From: an uncultured Desulfobacter sp.
GTDB taxonomy: Bacteria > Desulfobacterota > Desulfobacteria > Desulfobacterales > Desulfobacteraceae
Direction: 5' to 3'
DNA length: 64,000 nucleotides
Assembly (NCBI RefSeq): GCF_963666145.1
Contig: NZ_OY762614.1
Span: forward strand, 2,094,001-2,158,000
A program made the position numbers and the translations under genes. The notes under the pieces are model-generated. The model was not told the origin of the DNA and searched no databases. It saw only the letters and a program-made list of their open reading frames with translations. Shown one piece after another: positions 40,101-45,665 of this stretch. Each line of letters opens with the position of its first letter. Position 1 is the first letter of the stretch.

Positions 40101-40479
40101 CAGATGGAAGCTGTTGGATGCGATGGCCGGTGGACTGATGACCAACGGGATCTTTGAAGAGTATGCTGCGGTGATGAAAGGTATTTCCGAAGGATACTTT
40201 CTAATGGCTCGTTCCATGGCCGAGGAAATATTTAAATTTGCGAATAAATTGATGGTTCCTGTGAAAATAAAATTCGGCAAGGCTGAAACCCTGCTGGAAT
40301 TTGATATCGCCGAAATGATCAATTCCGGAGCCCCCGGAGCGGTCCCGACGATCAATAAATTGAAAGGATTTAAGAAAGTAGCACGAGAGATGGTAAAGTT
40401 TCTGGCTCACAAGAGTAATAACTGGTGCGAGATGAAATATGACATTATAAAAAGCATTTTATCTGCATTACCATTGTAA
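31147..40479 (+). CDS. Giant exported PKD-toroid-PASTA-RHS repeat protein, 3,110 aa
   Basis: An unbroken 9.3-kb gene with a GGAGG site. Domains in order: an extended signal region (~1-62, core FIAKLLIYLMIIQSFPYWQL); a PKD-like domain (~65-160, YYWDFGDGTQS); a toroid region (~170-520) like those at 15845 and 26974; several PKD domains with an FnIII-like and a cadherin-like domain (~525-1165, WNFGDG motifs); five PASTA-like repeats (~1168-1505); Ig-like domains; about 1,200 residues of RHS/YD repeats (YEYD, TYDAQGN); and the RHS core (RARMYDPSTGRFHSVDPFDG...NPVNYTDPSGE, ~2890-2942). A unique, mostly helical C-terminus of ~170 residues follows. RHS proteins form a shell around a C-terminal effector; toxicity here is untested. 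Confidence 0.9.
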   Translation: MKTSKLWYRFIAKLLIYLMIIQSFPYWQLSELYSWEYKPERAKRIIEFIGSALSPSEASAAPPQVICVPQLPTDLLVPHDTWPDESVILKGIARDADDNLSGGTYYWDFGDGTQSAVQTISNADNLATTHTYADDAGTLIVARLHVTDAAGETASDDYRVQVKAKTLDVEVNKAIDDGLWWLYTNKEKYNSYYRWNNVRYGNHYNNSTASAVQAFEINGHLETGDPDEDPYVDAVIGGIDYLFSQMSSVNIGVQTYGDPDANNNGIGITVSGSRQIYELGAVMDALVASGTPDAVAPVGGANIVGRRYQDIVQDMCDMYAWGQSDHATVGGGWRYNWGDSPDNSASQWAAIGMIAAEQHFGCTVPQWVKDRNNVWLDYSDNSSGFGYTGTGSTTFSTIASGMVQLAFDGFDDTDSRWQTAENYVDNNWGSFISVSRNNRYYSYYSFTKAMRLAEPQEVTHLPSGLDWYGDETQGLARILVDRQNTNGDWAYDGWPYVGERTAAAWNIIILTRTLFEKPPVAMIDAEPNPGAVGQHILLDASGSYHVDPAKSIVSYLWDFDASDGVDFENPDATGITAEAAYGALGSYTVNLKVVDDSTPERFDTTTLSLAITIPPHPPTAVIEGPYIAVVGEDLQLDGSGSYDVDEPEGDAISAWDWETDFVAPYDFDEANGEVVTIGGFSQAGNYDIALRVTDNTATVFPQTGSPDLTHMDYGQVTVFNPGVTDLAARPKATKCQLTWTDVGAAPYEVLRSSAGPNHGFELIGSTDSTYSTFLDYNVELFTDYWYRIRCVHNGETTLSGPVHVNSQGRIRNLPPTITSSPVVDAQEGQVFNYAVQADDPEGTALTFYLDQAPNGMTIDADGGLITWTPAFADVGLTDVTVRVEDAGRASASQFFQITVQPRPNTAPIPEHGGPYQGLINTAVSFDASGTSDPEGDSITSFHWNFGDGTEGYGQTIAHTYTATGTYTVTLYVTDDRGATASAETVCQIESPNRPPVAVITGPDTGEADVPMAFTALDSSDPDSDPLTYTWNFGDSTPAETGNTVLHTYETAGTYTVSLSAADGRGGLDTAELEVVISEPNQAPEAAFTVSGDLTRLATVTFDGSASSDPEGEPIASYNWDFGDGTTTTGAIVTHGYDAAGDYTATLTVTDDKGAAGTHQQFITILPIMVTVPDVTGAGQTEAESAISTASLTVGGIDTVHHATVPTGQVIAQVPVSGTVVAENSSVSLTISLGPVMVSVPNVVGVPQTDAENLIAAGNLKLGSVTTATSDTVPTGSVISQNPAAGISVAENSLVSIVISAGPAPVAVPAVTGMTQAAAQIAIRDTGLTVGNVTSAYDNTFAAGLVAGQTPASGTLLSPGSSVDIIISLGPEPVAVPNVIGMTQAAAQSALSSVALTVGTITSVYSETIPAGEVMDQTPIAGSMQPPGTTVDMTVSQGPAPIAVPDVIGLTQAAAQSAIISSDFTVGSISTAYSDTVPEGSVVNQTPAAGSMALPGSPVNLTLSAGAGEADNENPSLRVSYNADPPAYDQGDSIVMTIVASDDSEVVYVEVTVDGSPVASSVPTTTLDSGMLAFGSHEVNVTATDPSGNAVAEKSIIVIRDPSDTDTPTVEITGPIDGGTLTDEVNVTGTAFDDNLFKYELAFAPIGTDNYTVFYTGTETVSDDVLGIFDPALVLNGMYSLRLSVYDGNGRIAMDTITVRCNAEQEVGNFSLTFPDMTVNIGNMPLTVNRVYDSRRRGINGDFGHGWSVELVKGLKAEPNGDLGAEWTQTTSGGWFPSYCIAPATGSEHYVLVTYPGGRQEQFNLQARLTTGSTCQAVYPINNYWGVVEVYFSEGSMGSSLEVVGESSGLSLSGGVLLDSSLVETWNVSRFRLTTAEGWVYVVDETDGLISMQEPNGDTVTIGQSGIIHSAGYSITFTRDGQGRITQMADPDGNVRLYSYDDRGDLVVATDREDYDTQMTYNSSHGLLKYEDALGRIAHQNEYDESGRLVAIIDSEGRRSEITQTPGTNQEVVTDFEGNLIIIERDTRGNAVSETDHQGRTTHYEYDADNNLTRKEDPQGNVWAWTWDDHGNKLSETLPGGATTTWEYNSMNKVTRMVDALGNETLTTYDAQGNVTGGTDAAGYSYNQVIGAAGKVTSFTDKGGYTYGYQYDAQGRKIREDKPDGSHLEWTYNSAGAVLTKRHYDADSNLLDELIRSYDRKGNLLQSESNGEVTNFEYDGNGNLIRETDPSGEVTEHIYDSSNNLVGTVYPDGNSKTLTTNSTGNPTGYTSPSGVTLGLEYNQQQQVTKLTYADGGVTEYTYDDAGNRIAVNDRGAVTQYTYDGRGQMTSQTDALGNVTTYSYDNNGNKVSMTDANGNTTGYEYDVLNRMTRVVYADGSERGYEYDGLGRKTAEIDQNGNRMEYTYDSAGNLTSATNAMGETTTFTYDQSGNRLTETDPLGNVTAMAYDQDGRLLSKTFPGGLIESYRYDASGNQIEFTDRAGDITSRTYDARNQLVQIVYPNGKTVTYDYTADGKVTTKEGSDGSRIDTTFDLMGRVSRVDYNDGRWVSYTYDARGNRTSVSTPEGSTGYDYDILGRLLHVTDQEGGITSYEYDAVGNLISVAHANGVTTTHTYDALNRLTDMETQSSDGTLLSGHHYTLAANGMRTRIDEVVNGMATTMYYTYDLAYRLIEEVQEDLFGTVIYGAEYTYDSAGNRLTKTIASAAVTTYTYNALNQLVSEESPVETVTYTYNELGQLINKTGSVSGTLGQYAYNEIGKLNWAENEAAVVSTYAYDLNGNLSEKGVDGVIERYLVEPDANLPEILVTYDNAGSVSATYTFGHDLLKMRRYGSDAYYHTDGLGSTRLLTDTGEAVTDTYRYEAFGTVLDAIGSTDNVHLFTGERFDANIGFYYLRARMYDPSTGRFHSVDPFDGLIHDPVTLHKYLYAANNPVNYTDPSGEFFGGLVGISIGMSMQSLLVSWNMMYLKVMITALKIADCVLQPLYTNRWKLLDAMAGGLMTNGIFEEYAAVMKGISEGYFLMARSMAEEIFKFANKLMVPVKIKFGKAETLLEFDIAEMINSGAPGAVPTINKLKGFKKVAREMVKFLAHKSNNWCEMKYDIIKSILSALPL
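34650..35660 (+). repeat. Five in-frame ~200-bp PASTA-coding repeats
   Basis: Inside the RHS gene, five consecutive units of about 200 bp each encode a PASTA-like module (VAVPNVIGMTQAAAQSALS..., ...GEVMDQTPIAGS). Units 3-5 are most alike at the DNA level (ATGACCCAGGCAGCGGC and variants), which suggests recent duplication. PASTA modules usually occur in Gram-positive penicillin-binding proteins and kinases and are unusual in a secreted RHS protein. Confidence 0.75.
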
Positions 40480-40520
40480 GTTTGTATCCACCGCAATTGG
40501 ATACGTATTAGTCAATAAAG

Positions 40521-40556
40521 CGGTTCAGGGTGTTCCGTCTCCCTGAGCCGTTTTTT
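40521..40556 (+). terminator. Intrinsic terminator after the RHS gene
   Basis: CGGTTCAGGG pairs with CCCTGAGCCG (40521-40530 with 40541-40550, one G-T pair) and is followed by six T. It stands 42 bp past the RHS stop and only 18 bp before the next start. The downstream gene must therefore rely on read-through or a promoter within this short space. Confidence 0.9.
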
Positions 40557-40574
40557 CCAACATGGGAACATTGA

Positions 40575-41357
40575 ATGCCGGAAAATGAATTCACCATAGA
40601 AATTAAAAGTCGGAAAGGTTTGGCTGTTGTTTCCGGTATCGTTATCCTGGTATTCTGCATCCATCATTTCATATATTACTACAACCCCAATTTGGATGCC
40701 TCCATTAAATCCCTAAGGTCAGACGATCCGGCCACCATTTCACAGGCACTGCTGAACGCCGACAATTTAGGCATGGAAAAGGGACATAAACTGATTCCCT
40801 ATATTCTTGTTCTTCTAGGCGATGAAAGGCCGGTACCGGAACCGATTCTCCAAAGAATGATTCAAAATATCCAAGCCGTTCCGGGTGCAATCACCGGCGC
40901 GGGTGCCAATCTGCCCCCTATTTACACCATCGGCTTTTCCGCCGCTATGACGCTGCAGTCACTGGTAATCAATGATCTGAAACGATTGCGATGGATTGGC
41001 GGGAGGGCGAAGAAACGTATCATTAACTATGTAACGACGACAGTCGATCCGGATGATGAATATGCCCTTGCCAATGCCTTGGCTGCCGTCCGAATGATGC
41101 GTGACAAAAAATTGCTTCAATTCTGGTTCGATTCTCTTGCAATTGATTCGGAAACCATACGAAGCCACGCCCTTGCCGGCATAAATTACTATATCCTCGA
41201 TCGCACTAACGGTTTTTTTACATGGCACCCGGAAAAAGAAATATCTGCGGAGATGATCGAGAACCTCACACGCTGTCTCGACGATCCGTCCGCTTTTATT
41301 CAGCGCAAAGCCAGAGACATAATAGAACAATTGGAAAGAGCCGAGAATAATGAGTAA
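40575..41357 (+). CDS. Membrane-anchored HEAT-like repeat protein, 260 aa
   Basis: The N-terminus has one hydrophobic helix (VVSGIVILVFCIHHFIYYY, ~19-37). The rest is helical with HEAT-like pairs: SLRSDDPATISQALLNADNL, ALANALAAVRMMRDKKLLQF, and CLDDPSAFIQRKARDIIEQL near the C-terminus. It follows the RHS gene in the same direction, across a terminator. The position is where an immunity protein would lie for an RHS toxin; an accessory export or anchoring protein is equally possible. No named family is recognised. The ribosome-binding site is weak. Confidence 0.75.
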   Translation: MPENEFTIEIKSRKGLAVVSGIVILVFCIHHFIYYYNPNLDASIKSLRSDDPATISQALLNADNLGMEKGHKLIPYILVLLGDERPVPEPILQRMIQNIQAVPGAITGAGANLPPIYTIGFSAAMTLQSLVINDLKRLRWIGGRAKKRIINYVTTTVDPDDEYALANALAAVRMMRDKKLLQFWFDSLAIDSETIRSHALAGINYYILDRTNGFFTWHPEKEISAEMIENLTRCLDDPSAFIQRKARDIIEQLERAENNE

Positions 41358-41368
41358 AATGGTGTCCA

Positions 41369-41434
41369 TCAGATCATCGAATCAATTACTGCAAACTTTA
41401 CATTCATAAGGCCGCGTGGCAGGTTAGTTTTCAT
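41369..41434 (-). CDS. Possible 21-aa peptide gene with very strong ribosome-binding site
   Basis: On the minus strand a run of G's ending GGGGAGG lies five bases before ATG 41434 and opens a 21-codon frame (MKTNLPRGLMNVKFAVIDSM plus one residue) ending in TGA at 41369. It does not resemble a known leader or modified-peptide precursor. The Shine-Dalgarno match may be accidental within a C-rich tract. It is listed because nothing else occupies this intergenic space. Confidence 0.25.
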   Translation of the reverse strand: MKTNLPRGLMNVKFAVIDSMI

Positions 41435-41630
41435 CGCATCCTCCCCCCCTTTTTTTCTTATTATGCTGGTACTTTTATGGGTTGTTCAGTTATAATATTT
41501 ATGTGACACTTTTTACAAAAAGGCATACTTAAATATCTCTCCCTTTTTGTTTAAGGGGCAGGCACACAGTACTTTTTTAATGCCGTGTGCCCAATTAGTT
41601 AATTTTTTGATTATTTTGGAGCAACAACAT

Positions 41631-42824
41631 ATGGGTAATAAACGTGGACTGCTTTTCATCGGACTGTGCGGTCATCTGTCAACAGTTGCCATGGCTGGGG
41701 CCATGGCCATTGCAAATAAAATCTGCCCGCCCACGGGAATGATCTCAACCACAGAGAAGTGCAGCCATATTTCCTTTACAGATTTTGATGATATTGTTTT
41801 TGGTGGGTGGGATATCCGATCAAACAAGGATGCCTTTGGTGCCATCAAAGATACCGGCATAGAAGATATTGAGCAGCTGTATCAGTTAACGAAGAACGTA
41901 AAATCCATCCAGGAGAATTCGTTTCCCGGTATCATCCTCAATGCGGGGGAGGCCATTTCAGATATTTCAGAACAGCGACATATTTTTGAAACCGCCAACC
42001 TGTCCGAAGCCGTTAAAAAGATACAGAACGATATTGCCCGGTTCAGAAAGAAAAATGATCTGACTCAGCTTGTGGTCATCAATTTAACCTCTACAGAGCC
42101 GCCGGTCAAAGATCCATCCCTGTCTGACACGGTTGAAAACATTTCCAACATGATCCGGGAAAATAAAATTGAATGCGTCCGACCCAGTTTCCTTTATGCC
42201 TATGCCGCCATCACATCCGGCTGCGGGTATGTCAATTTTACCCCGTCCCAGGGCGGATTTTCCCACGGCCTGGTGGAATTGGCCCAAAAGCACAGGGTCC
42301 CGGTGATGGGAAATGATGGGAAAACCGGAGAGACACTGGTAAAATCAGCGCTTGCCCCCATGTTTGCCACGCGGAATCTGGAGGTGCTCAGCTGGGAAGG
42401 GTATAATATTCTCGGCAACACCGACGGCAAAGTCCTGCAGAACCAGGAGAACGGGGCCTCAAAAATCAAAAGCAAGGATCGACTCCTGCCCCATATCCTC
42501 GGATATACCCCCCATTCAAAGGTATCCATTGATTACGTTCCCTCTCTGGGCGACCGAAAAACGGCATGGGATTTCATTCATTTCCAGGGCTTTTTGAACA
42601 CAAAAATGAGCATGCAGTTTATCTGGCAGGGATGCGATTCGGTACTGGCCGCCCCATTGGTTCTTGATCTGGCCAGATTTGCCTTCCTGGCCCTTGACCG
42701 AGGGGAGTCCGGTGTGATGACACACATGGCTTCATTTTTTAAATCCCCCTGGGGCATTGATGAACATGCCCTATCAAAACAGTTCTCACTGCTGGAGGAA
42801 TATTGCAGTTCGATTAAATCTTGA
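41631..42824 (+). CDS. Inositol-3-phosphate synthase-like protein
   Basis: A 397-aa protein of the myo-inositol-1-phosphate synthase family, which converts glucose-6-phosphate to inositol-3-phosphate with bound NAD. Visible blocks: the N-terminal nucleotide-binding GLLFIGLCGHLSTVAMAG (~6-23), NFTPSQGG, GNDGKTGETLVKS (~224-236), SWEGYNILGNTDG, and YVPSLGDRKTAWDFIHFQGF through WQGCDSVLAAPLVLDLARF. The start at 41631 has GGAG in front; 28 upstream codons lack family features. A hairpin GGCACAC/GTGTGCC (41561-41591) lies in its leader. It is convergent with the NtrC-type gene, with 11 bp overlap. Inositol could supply an acceptor for the UbiA protein or a lipid headgroup; both are inference. Confidence 0.85.
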   Translation: MGNKRGLLFIGLCGHLSTVAMAGAMAIANKICPPTGMISTTEKCSHISFTDFDDIVFGGWDIRSNKDAFGAIKDTGIEDIEQLYQLTKNVKSIQENSFPGIILNAGEAISDISEQRHIFETANLSEAVKKIQNDIARFRKKNDLTQLVVINLTSTEPPVKDPSLSDTVENISNMIRENKIECVRPSFLYAYAAITSGCGYVNFTPSQGGFSHGLVELAQKHRVPVMGNDGKTGETLVKSALAPMFATRNLEVLSWEGYNILGNTDGKVLQNQENGASKIKSKDRLLPHILGYTPHSKVSIDYVPSLGDRKTAWDFIHFQGFLNTKMSMQFIWQGCDSVLAAPLVLDLARFAFLALDRGESGVMTHMASFFKSPWGIDEHALSKQFSLLEEYCSSIKS

Positions 42825-44229
42825 ATTCCTTGATTTTATTTCTCAGGGTTGTCCGGTTCATTCCGAGCAACTCTGAGGCTTTCAGCTGATTCTGATTACA
42901 TTCGGCCAATGCATTACTGATCAATGCACGTTCAACTTCAGACACGATCCGGGCAAACTGCTTTGTTTCTCCAGGGAACATCCGGTCTCTGTTTTCATAC
43001 CACACGGTCACCTGGCCATCAATGGATACAGCATCCGCCTTTTCCACGGTCCTGCCGTCGGCAGACTTGGGAAGTTCAATATGATGCAGGCCAATGGTTT
43101 CCGACCGGCATAAAATGGCACCTCGCTTAATCACACTTTCCAACTCCCTGGCATTTCCTGGCCAGTCATATTTCATCAGGCAATCCAGCGCATTTTTTTC
43201 AATCCCTTTAACGGCCAAACCCATTTCCAGATTTGCCTTTTTAATGAAATGAGAGATTAAATCCGGAATATCGGATCGACGCTCGCGTAACGGGGGAATT
43301 TTCAGTGTGATCAGTTGCAATCTGTAATACAGATCACTTCTGAAACGCCCTGATTCCATCTCTTCGGGCAGCCGCCTATCTGTGGCGGTGATTATCCGGA
43401 CGGAATCAATCGGGATATCTTTGTCGCCGCCTGCCCGCTGGATGGTTTTGTTCTGAAGCGCCTGCAACAATTTAATCTGCATCAAGGCATTTAACCGGCT
43501 GATATCGTCCAGAAAAAGGGTCCCGTTCCGGGCGGTTTCAAATTTTCCTTTCTTCCTTCGGTCGGCACCCGGCCAGGCGTCTTTCTCATGGCCGAATAAT
43601 TCCGATTCGATAAGATGCTCAGGGATAGCACCACAGTTGACAGACACAAAAGGGGCGGCTTTGCGATTACTGCGGTTATGAACGGCACGGGCAAGCAGTT
43701 CTTTGCCAACCCCGCTCTCGCCTTCAATGAGCACCGGAACATCGTTGGTGGTCAACAAACCAATCATCTTGTAAATATCAGAGAGGGCATTAGACGAGCC
43801 GATAAGCATATCCGCCGTCCGATCCGATTCACTGATGCCGTCATCGGACACCGGAACGGATTCAGTCTCTGCCACGTGCAGTATGCGCTGAATAATCGCT
43901 TCTATCTGCGACAAGTCCACAGGTTTAGACAGGTATTCGAATGCCCCGTATTTTACGGCATCAATAGCCGTATCCATGGTTCCATAGGCAGTCATCATCA
44001 CAACCTGGGGCCTGTTTTCCATGGACTCTATTTTTTCCAGCAAAGATAAACCGCTTTCGCCCGGCAGGCGGTTATCCAGAAAAACGATTTCCGGCGTCTG
44101 GTCCCGGATCACCTTAAGTGCATCCGCAACATTGGAGGCTACCAGAGGCATATGGCCCATCTGCTTTATACATTCAGAGAATGCAAAACAAATGGATTCT
44201 TCGTCATCGACGACTAATATATAAGCCAT
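42814..44229 (-). CDS. NtrC-family response regulator with degenerate GAFTGA and Walker B
   Basis: A 471-aa response regulator: receiver domain with acidic ILVVDDEES, phospho-acceptor Asp52 (IVFLDNRLPGESG) and Lys-Pro (YLSKPVD); AAA+ domain with Walker A GESGVGKE; Fis-type HTH at the end (NQLKASELLGMNRTTLRNKI). Two positions needed for sigma-54 activation differ. The GAFTGA loop is DAWPGA (in HEKDAWPGADRR), and Walker B is LFLDDIS rather than LFLDEIG. Family members without GAFTGA generally do not activate sigma-54 and act on other promoters or as repressors. The histidine kinase gene lies 17 bp upstream, so the two form a cognate pair. Confidence 0.9.
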   Translation of the reverse strand: MAYILVVDDEESICFAFSECIKQMGHMPLVASNVADALKVIRDQTPEIVFLDNRLPGESGLSLLEKIESMENRPQVVMMTAYGTMDTAIDAVKYGAFEYLSKPVDLSQIEAIIQRILHVAETESVPVSDDGISESDRTADMLIGSSNALSDIYKMIGLLTTNDVPVLIEGESGVGKELLARAVHNRSNRKAAPFVSVNCGAIPEHLIESELFGHEKDAWPGADRRKKGKFETARNGTLFLDDISRLNALMQIKLLQALQNKTIQRAGGDKDIPIDSVRIITATDRRLPEEMESGRFRSDLYYRLQLITLKIPPLRERRSDIPDLISHFIKKANLEMGLAVKGIEKNALDCLMKYDWPGNARELESVIKRGAILCRSETIGLHHIELPKSADGRTVEKADAVSIDGQVTVWYENRDRMFPGETKQFARIVSEVERALISNALAECNQNQLKASELLGMNRTTLRNKIKEFKI

Positions 44230-44246
44230 GGGTTTATTCCTTTTAT

Positions 44247-45665
44247 TTACGACGGTTGGGAATCAGGAAGAGATAAGACTGCACGGGCACCTTTCGTCCC
44301 GTTTCCCAGCATCAAAGTTCCGTTATGGGCCACAGCGATTTCCCGGCTGACATAAAGCCCGATACCGACCCCCTCTTTTTTGGTTGTAAAAAACGGTGCA
44401 AACAAATTCTCCACATCAGCCGCATCAATGCCGGTTCCTGTATCTTCGATCCGGTATTCAATCATGCTGATGTCCTTGTCGTGCGTTAACGAAACGAATA
44501 TATGCCCGCCGCCCGGCATGCTGTCGGCACTGTTCATCAACAGATTCCACAAAACCTGCTTGATCTTGTCTTTATCCATTTTGCAGACAGGCAGATCAGA
44601 CGCAATATCCAATGAAAAATCAATATTCAGGTGGTCGAGTTTCGGTTTGATTACAGCGAGCACGTCTTTAAGCGGAAGTTCCACAGGTGTTGGGGATAAA
44701 GAAACCGCAACCGGGCTGGACAGGGTTCTTAAATCCGTCACCAGGGTATCCACCCGGTTGATCTCTTTCAGAAGCGTTTCTGCGATATTCACCCCTTCGG
44801 CATCGTCGGATAATCGTTTTGCCAGAATCTGAATCAACATTTTTATACTGGCCAGTGGATTTTTTATTTCATGGGCCATGGCCGCTGTAATTTTAGTGAC
44901 GGATCGCTCATGGGTGGTCTTAACCAATTTTGTTTCATAGGCCAGCAGTTTGTCCGACATCCGGTTAACGGCATCCGCCAGAATACGAAATTCACGTATA
45001 CCTGATGCCCCGGCCCTGGCATCAAAACGTCCTGAAGCAATTTTCTCGGTGACATCCAAAATATTTTTAAAGCGGCGGCTGGTTCTTGCCGCCAGCAGTA
45101 GTGCAGCGCATATGGCTGCAGCAAGGGCAGCCATAGCTGCCAGTGCCGTTCTTGTCAACGTCGTTCTTTTGGCTGCTTCCAAATCATCCAGGCGCGTCAT
45201 AATGACAATATAAGATGGACCCGGCTTCTGCTTGCCCGGAATCCGTCTTGATATGATATAGCAGCAGGTCGTCTCTTTTACGACGGCCAAGGCGACCTGA
45301 TCCTTGTTCTGCAGCCCATGACGTTCTAAAATCTTGTTGCGTTTAATCACGTCCTGGAATCTGTTGCCCGTATCTTTATTGAAGGAAGCCGAGACGATTT
45401 TACCGTTTTGATTTAATACGGCAATTTCACCTTCAATGACCTTGCCCAGCATTTTCAGATACGAATCATTGAGCACAAACCTGTATTCATAGGCAATGTT
45501 GGAAATTCGAAGCGCCTCTTTTTCCAAGCGCTTATCCAAAAAACTTGACGTCTGATAGCTGTTCAGCAGAATGAAAAACAGGGAAAACAGACAGATAAAC
45601 ACCAATGCAGGCAGCAGAAGGCAGGTCTTCAGACTTAAAATGATGCGTCTTGAATGACTATCCAT
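44247..45665 (-). CDS. Sensor histidine kinase
   Basis: A 472-aa membrane kinase. The first membrane helix is LKTCLLLPALVFICLFSLFF. A periplasmic domain of about 120 residues follows (RFVLNDSYLKMLGKVIEGEI), then the second helix (ALAAMAALAAAICAALLLAA), HAMP, the HisKA phospho-acceptor His in AMAHEIKNPLASIKML, and the ATP-binding N, G1 and G2 boxes (NLLMNSADSMPGGGHIFVSL, DTGTGIDA, GVGIGLYVSREI). The start is the ATG at 45665, inside the 3' end of the TatD gene (8-bp overlap). The NtrC-type gene downstream is its likely partner; the signal is unknown. Confidence 0.92.
   Translation of the reverse strand: MDSHSRRIILSLKTCLLLPALVFICLFSLFFILLNSYQTSSFLDKRLEKEALRISNIAYEYRFVLNDSYLKMLGKVIEGEIAVLNQNGKIVSASFNKDTGNRFQDVIKRNKILERHGLQNKDQVALAVVKETTCCYIISRRIPGKQKPGPSYIVIMTRLDDLEAAKRTTLTRTALAAMAALAAAICAALLLAARTSRRFKNILDVTEKIASGRFDARAGASGIREFRILADAVNRMSDKLLAYETKLVKTTHERSVTKITAAMAHEIKNPLASIKMLIQILAKRLSDDAEGVNIAETLLKEINRVDTLVTDLRTLSSPVAVSLSPTPVELPLKDVLAVIKPKLDHLNIDFSLDIASDLPVCKMDKDKIKQVLWNLLMNSADSMPGGGHIFVSLTHDKDISMIEYRIEDTGTGIDAADVENLFAPFFTTKKEGVGIGLYVSREIAVAHNGTLMLGNGTKGARAVLSLPDSQPS

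Noticed and set aside
39960..40479. Calling the RHS C-terminus a toxin
   Set aside because: No nuclease, deaminase, ADP-ribosyltransferase or pore-forming motif could be recognised by eye.
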